A DNA stretch of 35,856 nucleotides from Bacteroidia bacterium (GTDB taxonomy: Bacteria; Bacteroidota; Bacteroidia; Cytophagales; Cyclobacteriaceae), in the NCBI GenBank assembly GCA_030432655.1, contig JAUILA010000039.1, forward strand, positions 1 through 35,856. Direction: 5' to 3'. Below the pieces are notes generated by a model. It was given only the letters and a program-made list of their open reading frames with translations, was not told the DNA's origin and made no database searches. Within the stretch, counting starts at the first letter, position 1. Each line of letters begins with the position of its first letter. Below, in pieces: positions 30,754-35,856 of this stretch. Both the position numbers and the translations under genes were made by a program.

Positions 30754-32706
30754 TCAGAGTTCTGGTAAAGAAATGTTTAATATACGGTCACCTACTTCCA
30801 TCTGGTGCACCACATCCATCCCACTGATGACTTGTGCAAATATAGTATATCGCCCGTCAAGATGCGGGGTTGGCGAATGGGTAATAAACCACTGAGTTCC
30901 TTCCGTATCTTTTCCCGCCGAAGCCATTCCCACAGCACCTTCCCCGTAACGCAGGTCTGAAAGCTCTGAGCGAATGCTGTAATCTTCTCCTCCGAAACCA
31001 TCTCCACGGGGACATCCGCCCTGTACAACAAAATTTGGAACCACGCGGTGGAATGCAATATTGTTATAATACCCACTTCCGGCAAGTTCCATAAAGTTAG
31101 CCACCGAGCCCGGTGATTCCTTTAATCGCATGCGCATCGTAATAACCCCTTTCGTTGTTTCAATTTTAACTTCCGCATTTTCGGGAATCGATTTTACAAA
31201 CTCCCAATCGATAGGATGATTGTACGGATTAGTTGTTTCAGGCATTTCTTCCGCTCCTTCAAAATAGGCAATGGTCGTGTTAAGGACCTGGAGAGCTTCG
31301 TTATCCTTGGGAAGACTCAATTTTTCTTTTGATTCATGCAGAAAAGAAATATCGTCGTATATCGCCCTGAATCCGTACCTGTCGTCCGATAGGAGCTGGG
31401 CTCCCAGGTAAACCATTCCGATATCTCCCGACCTCATAACATCTTTCATTACTTCGGCCAGTGGTTGCTTAAGTGACGAAGGAAAATTTTCCAGTCCTCG
31501 CATAGTGATCAATGCCGAGACCCCTGCCGTCGCAATGACCGGCGCGCCTCCGGAGAATATTTCCGTTACAATAAAGTCATAAGCCAGTGGCGTATAACCA
31601 AGAGATCCGAGTAAAGCAGATTTATAATAGCGGTCGTCACTGGCATTATATTCTTCCTTTATTTTCTCAATTGCCTCCGTGTATTCCTCGCTGTTGCGGA
31701 TGGCACTGGCGTAAAGCAGTCCTTTCACACGGGCATCCGGATGAGCTTCCGCCATTGCCAGCATCTGACCGGGTTCAAGCCCTTCCTGGCCGGAAAGGAT
31801 TTCAGCTGCTGCTACCTGTACGTTAATATTTTCATCTTCAAGCGACCTGATAAAATAAGTGGTGTCCTGAACAGTCCGTGAAGGATGCCCGCCCATCGCC
31901 CGGAGAACGTTAACCCGTACTCGATAGTCGGTGTCGTTCAATAAATTGTCGGTAAGGAAGCGAAACGCATTCTCTGTAGATATCTTACCGATGGCCAGGG
32001 CCAGCGCCATCCTGACCGAAGGTGCCTGATCAATTGAGGCATTTTTACGAAGGGCAGTCAGGTAATTATCAAGCTGAATGTTTGGTGTGCGGGATAAAAA
32101 GTGGGCTGCACCAAGTCGTGTCTGGTAGGTGTTCCCGGTATCAAGCAGTGACAATGCCCGTTGCACAAACAACGGATCGTGTACATTCCGGATACCGGCG
32201 CGGTAAAGTCCCCAGGCCAGTCCCTCACGTTGAGCATCCGTTTCTGCATTGATCCCGTTTAAAATGTCGACAGAATCCTGTGTAACCACCTTCCCGATTG
32301 ATTCAATAATTTCCCTGGTCACAAGGACAGAATCCTCCTCCTGCAAGGCGGTTACAAGTGGCTGAAGTGCTGCAGAATCATACATCTGACCCAGGGCATA
32401 AGCAGCAGCTGAACGTACCCCGGGATGCTGATCGTCCAGTAATATAGCCAGGTATGAGATTGTCTCCGGATCCTGAACGGACGCCATGGACATGGCTGCC
32501 TCCCTTCGATATCGCTCATTCTCCGAACTGAAATATTTTACGAGTTCCCGGGCCTTGCGTTCATCCTGCAATTGATGAATCTCTACCAGTGTACTGTCGC
32601 TGAAATGATTTCCCGTCTGACTGGCAGAATCATTGGTTTCTTCTTTCTCCTGGCAGGAGCCAATAAGAAATAAAAATAAAAGGAAGATGAAAGGTTTTGC
32701 ATTCAT
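30754..32706 (-). CDS. Lipoprotein with HEAT repeats and C-terminal cyclophilin PPIase
   Basis: This 650-residue protein starts with a lipoprotein signal (MNAKPFIFLLFLFLIGSC, Cys in LIGSC). Residues about 40-420 form HEAT-type repeats, seen as recurring units such as RREAAMSMASVQDPETI, GVRSAAAYALGQMYD and YRVRVNVLRAMGG. The C-terminal part (about 512-645) is a cyclophilin: FHRVVPNFVVQGG with the catalytic Arg, GMASAGKDTEGTQWFI and HLDGRYTIFAQV. The usual active-site Trp is replaced by His in that last motif, a common prokaryotic change. It should fold proteins at proline bonds in the envelope, with the HEAT part as scaffold. The substrate is unknown. It lies between the MutS-like gene (12 bases) and purK (3 bases). 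Confidence 0.9.
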   Translation of the reverse strand: MNAKPFIFLLFLFLIGSCQEKEETNDSASQTGNHFSDSTLVEIHQLQDERKARELVKYFSSENERYRREAAMSMASVQDPETISYLAILLDDQHPGVRSAAAYALGQMYDSAALQPLVTALQEEDSVLVTREIIESIGKVVTQDSVDILNGINAETDAQREGLAWGLYRAGIRNVHDPLFVQRALSLLDTGNTYQTRLGAAHFLSRTPNIQLDNYLTALRKNASIDQAPSVRMALALAIGKISTENAFRFLTDNLLNDTDYRVRVNVLRAMGGHPSRTVQDTTYFIRSLEDENINVQVAAAEILSGQEGLEPGQMLAMAEAHPDARVKGLLYASAIRNSEEYTEAIEKIKEEYNASDDRYYKSALLGSLGYTPLAYDFIVTEIFSGGAPVIATAGVSALITMRGLENFPSSLKQPLAEVMKDVMRSGDIGMVYLGAQLLSDDRYGFRAIYDDISFLHESKEKLSLPKDNEALQVLNTTIAYFEGAEEMPETTNPYNHPIDWEFVKSIPENAEVKIETTKGVITMRMRLKESPGSVANFMELAGSGYYNNIAFHRVVPNFVVQGGCPRGDGFGGEDYSIRSELSDLRYGEGAVGMASAGKDTEGTQWFITHSPTPHLDGRYTIFAQVISGMDVVHQMEVGDRILNISLPEL

Positions 32707-32718
32707 TGCAGACTCAGG

Positions 32719-34515
32719 TCAGTTATGATTATCTAATATGCCAATTTTTTTCATTAACATACTGGCATTAAAACTCCGGCAGATTCCCGGCTCAATGGTA
32801 TAGGTGAATTTTATTTCCTCTCCCCGGATCTCACTGTTGAAGCTGAAATTTCGAACACTATCAATGGAATTCGCCAATTCTCCGAGTTCCAGATCATGAG
32901 TTGAAACGAATCCCATGGCATTCTTTCGCGCAAGCTTCCGGATCAGCGCTTCTGAACCTTTATGACGGTCGCGCGTATTCGTGCCTTTCAGCACTTCATC
33001 CAGCATGTACAGCACAGGAAGATTTCCGTCTTCAATATAGTCAAGTAATTGTCTGATCCGTTTAAGTTCGGCGTAAAATGAAGAAATGTGTTCTTCCAGG
33101 TTATCCTCCGTCCGCATTCCGGTAAAAACCCGGAAAAAAGCCATTTGCATGCTTGAAGCACAAACCACCGAACCTGCGTAACCAAGGACCGCATTGATGC
33201 CAACGGTCCTGAGAAACGTGCTTTTTCCAGACATGTTTGATCCGGTGATTACCGTAACCTGCCCGATGCCACTCATTTCGAAATCATTGACTACCCGCTC
33301 CGACGGACGGATCAACGGATGGCCCAGGTTTTCCACGTCAAGAGTTGCACTGTCTGTGAATACCGGGAACTGATTGTCCGGATTCGCAATACGGAATCCT
33401 GCCAGACTGATCAGAGCTTCCACCTCCCCGATATTTGAAAACCAGGCGCCGATATCCTCCCGGTTTTTTCTTTTCCAGCGTTCTGCCGCGTTGATGAGAT
33501 GAATATCAAGCAAAAAGACAAAATTCACCAACTGGTAAAACATATTCCCGCGTGCGTTGAGGTAATCTGCCAGTCTTCTGATTCGCTGGATTCTGCCCGT
33601 CGCAGTTTCGCCGTCTGACAGGAATGGCTCTTTCAGGGAAGTGAGCATGTCAGAGGTGAATGTTCTGTTTTCTATCAGGGCAATTAGTTCCGCATAGGAA
33701 CGAAGTAATTCCGCATTGCCCGATGTGGAATACGTGACTTTTGTCAGCTGTTCCTGGAATTTCCTGAGGATCACTACATTGACAAGAATTAACAGGATCG
33801 GAATGTATATGGTAATTAAACCGGCTATGGTCAATCCTACCGAGATAAGCACCAACAGCGGAGTGAGTAAGGAAAGAAATTGATACAGGCCGGAAGGAAG
33901 TCTTGCCGGCATGTTGATCCATTTTAACAATCGCTGCAGGTTGACCGGTTCAATATTTTCAAGCAGCCGGCCCGATGCCTGGAACACCTGATTCCAGTGA
34001 ATATCTGTGGAAAGCTCCGTTACTGCTTCCTGGCGTCTCAGCGCCTCTTCCCTGGAGGCAGCCTGAAGCAGCCACGAAGATAAATGCTGCTGGCCACTCG
34101 GCGTACCTGTTCGGTTCAACAGCTGAAAAAGAGAGTTTTTCCCGAATATGTCCAGATCATACGCATATGGATGCTTACGGTCAAGCCAGTATTCTCCCGT
34201 AGCAAGTCCGTCAAAATTATGCTCCGTACGGCGAAGCTCCTCCTCATTGATCAGGCGAAGGTTCCGGGTAAGTTTTAACCGGCGGAGAATACGATTGTGC
34301 CGGCTTACCAGCCATCCGAATAAAAGCGGAAACAAAATGACGACCGCACCTATGAAGGTTGCTGCCCGCATGTTGGCAAAATAAACAAAAAGGAAAAGTG
34401 CCAGAAGGAACAACAGAATCCTGACTGTTGAATAACGGAACGAAAGCTTTTCCAGCCCACTCTCCTCTTCGCCGAATTCCTTTGCTCTCTCCCTGAAAAA
34501 TTCCTTGATGTCCAT
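32719..34515 (-). CDS. Membrane-anchored MutS-like ATPase
   Basis: This 598-residue protein combines membrane helices with a MutS-type ATPase. Two helices lie near residues 28-71 and two more near 208-248. The C-terminal ATPase has Walker A GSNMSGKSTFLRT (about 424), a signature-like DNLEEHISSFYAELKRI, Walker B LYMLDEVLKGTNTRDRHKG and STHDLELGEL. The mismatch-binding domain I and connector of MutS1 are absent, as is the Smr nuclease domain of MutS2. Similar proteins are annotated widely in Bacteroidota as MutS. A role in mismatch repair is doubtful; the conserved ATPase suggests movement along or remodelling of a ligand. It starts a run with the HEAT-cyclophilin gene, purK and purE. Confidence 0.85.
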   Translation of the reverse strand: MDIKEFFRERAKEFGEEESGLEKLSFRYSTVRILLFLLALFLFVYFANMRAATFIGAVVILFPLLFGWLVSRHNRILRRLKLTRNLRLINEEELRRTEHNFDGLATGEYWLDRKHPYAYDLDIFGKNSLFQLLNRTGTPSGQQHLSSWLLQAASREEALRRQEAVTELSTDIHWNQVFQASGRLLENIEPVNLQRLLKWINMPARLPSGLYQFLSLLTPLLVLISVGLTIAGLITIYIPILLILVNVVILRKFQEQLTKVTYSTSGNAELLRSYAELIALIENRTFTSDMLTSLKEPFLSDGETATGRIQRIRRLADYLNARGNMFYQLVNFVFLLDIHLINAAERWKRKNREDIGAWFSNIGEVEALISLAGFRIANPDNQFPVFTDSATLDVENLGHPLIRPSERVVNDFEMSGIGQVTVITGSNMSGKSTFLRTVGINAVLGYAGSVVCASSMQMAFFRVFTGMRTEDNLEEHISSFYAELKRIRQLLDYIEDGNLPVLYMLDEVLKGTNTRDRHKGSEALIRKLARKNAMGFVSTHDLELGELANSIDSVRNFSFNSEIRGEEIKFTYTIEPGICRSFNASMLMKKIGILDNHN

Positions 34516-34521
34516 AAGCAG

Positions 34522-34529
34522 TAAAACTA
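34522..34529 (-). promoter_or_regulatory. Candidate -7 box before the membrane MutS-like gene
   Basis: On the minus strand this is TAGTTTTA, ending 6 bases before the ATG at 34513-34515. It lies in the 60-base gap after feoB and would separate the MutS-like run from feoB. Confidence 0.35.
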
Positions 34530-34575
34530 CACCGTTATGTTCAGAAGATTACGATTCCTTTTAAATAGCTTGTCA

Positions 34576-35856
34576 CTAGGACAGGGCCTGGTAAATCACC
34601 AATGCACAAATATAGGCCAGTCCTGACATGTAGAACAGCTGAAAAACAGGCCATTTCCAGCCACCTGTTTCCCGGTGAACTATCGCTACTGTACTCATAC
34701 ACTGCATGGCGAATGCATAGAAAACAAGCAGGGACAGGCCGGTAGGAAGGTCGTACCTGGGTTTATTGGTATCCGGATTAATTTCGTTCTTCATGCGGCT
34801 TTTAATGGTACTTTCATCATCTATATCTCCGATGCTGTAAATAGTAGCCATAGTTCCGACAAATACCTCCCTTGCGGCAAATGAGGTGATCAGAGCGATT
34901 CCGATTTTCCAGTCATATCCAAGTGGTCTGATGGCCGGTTCGATCGCCTTTCCAAAAATTCCGGCGTAGGAATTCTCCAGCTTATATGCTTCCACTTTGC
35001 GTTCGAATTCCGTTTCAGTGAGATCCGCATTTTGCTCTCGAACAATATTCTCCGCATTATCCAGCCTGTCAGAAGGTCCGTAGGAAGCCAATACCCAGAG
35101 CACAATGGAGATTGCCAGAATGATTTTACCCGCCTCCAGTACAAATGCTTTTGATTTTTCAACCATCGTCATTCCAACATTCTTCCAGCGCGGCATTTTG
35201 TAGGTGGGCAACTCCATAACCAGGAAGCTCCGGTCCCTGGTTTTAAGCACATATTTCATAAGCATTGCGGAAATCACAACCGCCACCACACCGAGCAGGT
35301 ACATGCCCATCAGCGCGAGTCCCTGGATCAGCGGATTGGAAGGAATGATCAGGGCAATGAGTATGGTGTAGACCGGTAAACGGGCCGAACAACTCATAAA
35401 AGGGGTTACAAAAATTGTGATCAGGCGTTCCTTCCAGTTATCGATGGTCCGGGTCGCCATGATGGCAGGTATGGCACAGGCAACTCCTGAAATTAAGGGC
35501 ACCACACTTTTTCCATTCAGCCCAAAGCGCCGCATGATCTTATCCATAAGGAACACCACCCTTGACATATAGCCGGTTTCTTCCAGCAAAGCGATAAATC
35601 CGAACAGGATGGCGATCTGTGGGATAAAAATCACAATTCCACCGATACCGGGTATGATCCCCTCTGTCAGCAGATCAGTAAGCGCTCCTGCCGGTAGGAA
35701 GCGTCCGACAATTGCACTCAGTTCGGAAAAAAGGTGATCAATAAAATCCATTGGAACGGTCGCCCAGGCAAAAATGGCCTGGAAGATCACCAGGAGAATC
35801 CCCAGGAATATCGCGTAGCCCCATATTTTATGGGTGAAAATCCTGTCAAGACGGTC
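34576..35856 (-). CDS. feoB: Ferrous iron transporter FeoB, C-terminal part (N-terminus outside window)
   Basis: The frame is open to the right edge of the window, so this is the last 426 codons of a longer gene. The visible part is the membrane domain of FeoB, the GTP-driven Fe(II) importer. Marks are DRIFTHKIWGYAIF at the edge, the Gate segments GFIALLEETGYMSRVVFLMDK and SGVACAIPAIMATRTIDNWKERL, and the second Gate region after ITSFAAREVFVGTMATIYSIG. The N-terminal G-protein domain, and any fused FeoA, are not in view. A GTG at 35788-35790 lies inside the frame and is not the start. The MutS-like gene follows 60 bases downstream on the same strand. Confidence 0.93.
   Translation of the reverse strand, partial: DRLDRIFTHKIWGYAIFLGILLVIFQAIFAWATVPMDFIDHLFSELSAIVGRFLPAGALTDLLTEGIIPGIGGIVIFIPQIAILFGFIALLEETGYMSRVVFLMDKIMRRFGLNGKSVVPLISGVACAIPAIMATRTIDNWKERLITIFVTPFMSCSARLPVYTILIALIIPSNPLIQGLALMGMYLLGVVAVVISAMLMKYVLKTRDRSFLVMELPTYKMPRWKNVGMTMVEKSKAFVLEAGKIILAISIVLWVLASYGPSDRLDNAENIVREQNADLTETEFERKVEAYKLENSYAGIFGKAIEPAIRPLGYDWKIGIALITSFAAREVFVGTMATIYSIGDIDDESTIKSRMKNEINPDTNKPRYDLPTGLSLLVFYAFAMQCMSTVAIVHRETGGWKWPVFQLFYMSGLAYICALVIYQALS

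Noticed and set aside
1-35856. CRISPR arrays, tRNA or rRNA genes, insertion sequences, prophage or defence islands
   Set aside because: No regular repeat arrays, cloverleaf-like gaps, transposase or integrase frames were seen. The longest gap is the 224-239 bases between hisA and lysA.

Overview
The window is about 36 kb of dense bacterial chromosome, most likely from a member of the Bacteroidota and tentatively of the order Cytophagales. The evidence is a MurF-alanine racemase fusion, several families concentrated in Bacteroidota (DUF4293, a MutS-like protein with membrane segments, YwqK-repeat secreted protein), and promoter boxes of the Bacteroidota type (TTG, about 20 bases, TAnnTTTG) instead of sigma-70 boxes. 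I see no mobile elements, CRISPR arrays, rRNA or tRNA genes. No gap between genes exceeds about 225 bases. Almost everything is chromosomal housekeeping.

Left part (1-7652). A plus-strand gene ends at the left edge. A minus-strand run csaA, tandem GNAT acetyltransferase, murF-alr follows, then a small secreted protein (+), hisA (-) and lysA (+) divergent from it, and a 72-residue DUF3253-like protein (+). The next minus-strand operon runs lipB, an unknown 134-residue protein, a PolB-like 3'-5' exonuclease, rnr and a polyprenyl diphosphate synthase; its first three genes overlap by 4 bases each.

Middle (11.7-18.1 kb). yraN (+) faces a secreted YwqK-repeat protein (-), followed by htpG (-) with a clear intrinsic terminator. 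A minus-strand group holds a DUF4174 secreted protein, a SMUG2-like uracil-DNA glycosylase and a DUF4293 membrane protein. Then come a secreted two-repeat protein (+) and a SpoU/TrmH RNA methyltransferase (-).

Right part (18.2-35.9 kb). Plus-strand genes are mutS, a fatty-acid desaturase, an MsbA-like ABC exporter, a Fur-family regulator, a TerC-family membrane protein and a two-TM RCK potassium channel. Minus-strand genes are a tandem UspA protein, a sulfotransferase-like protein coupled to a class IV aminotransferase, and the run membrane MutS-like ATPase, HEAT-cyclophilin lipoprotein, purK, purE. A partial feoB lies at the right edge.

The most interesting points are: (i) the sulfotransferase-like/class IV aminotransferase pair, joined by a TGATG stop-start, which matches the two halves of an uncharacterised plant fusion protein; (ii) HisA with alanine in place of the catalytic general-base aspartate; (iii) a membrane-anchored MutS-type ATPase beside a lipoprotein that carries HEAT repeats and a cyclophilin domain; (iv) several promoters whose -7 box sits only 5-14 bases from the start codon, which predicts leaderless or near-leaderless mRNAs.
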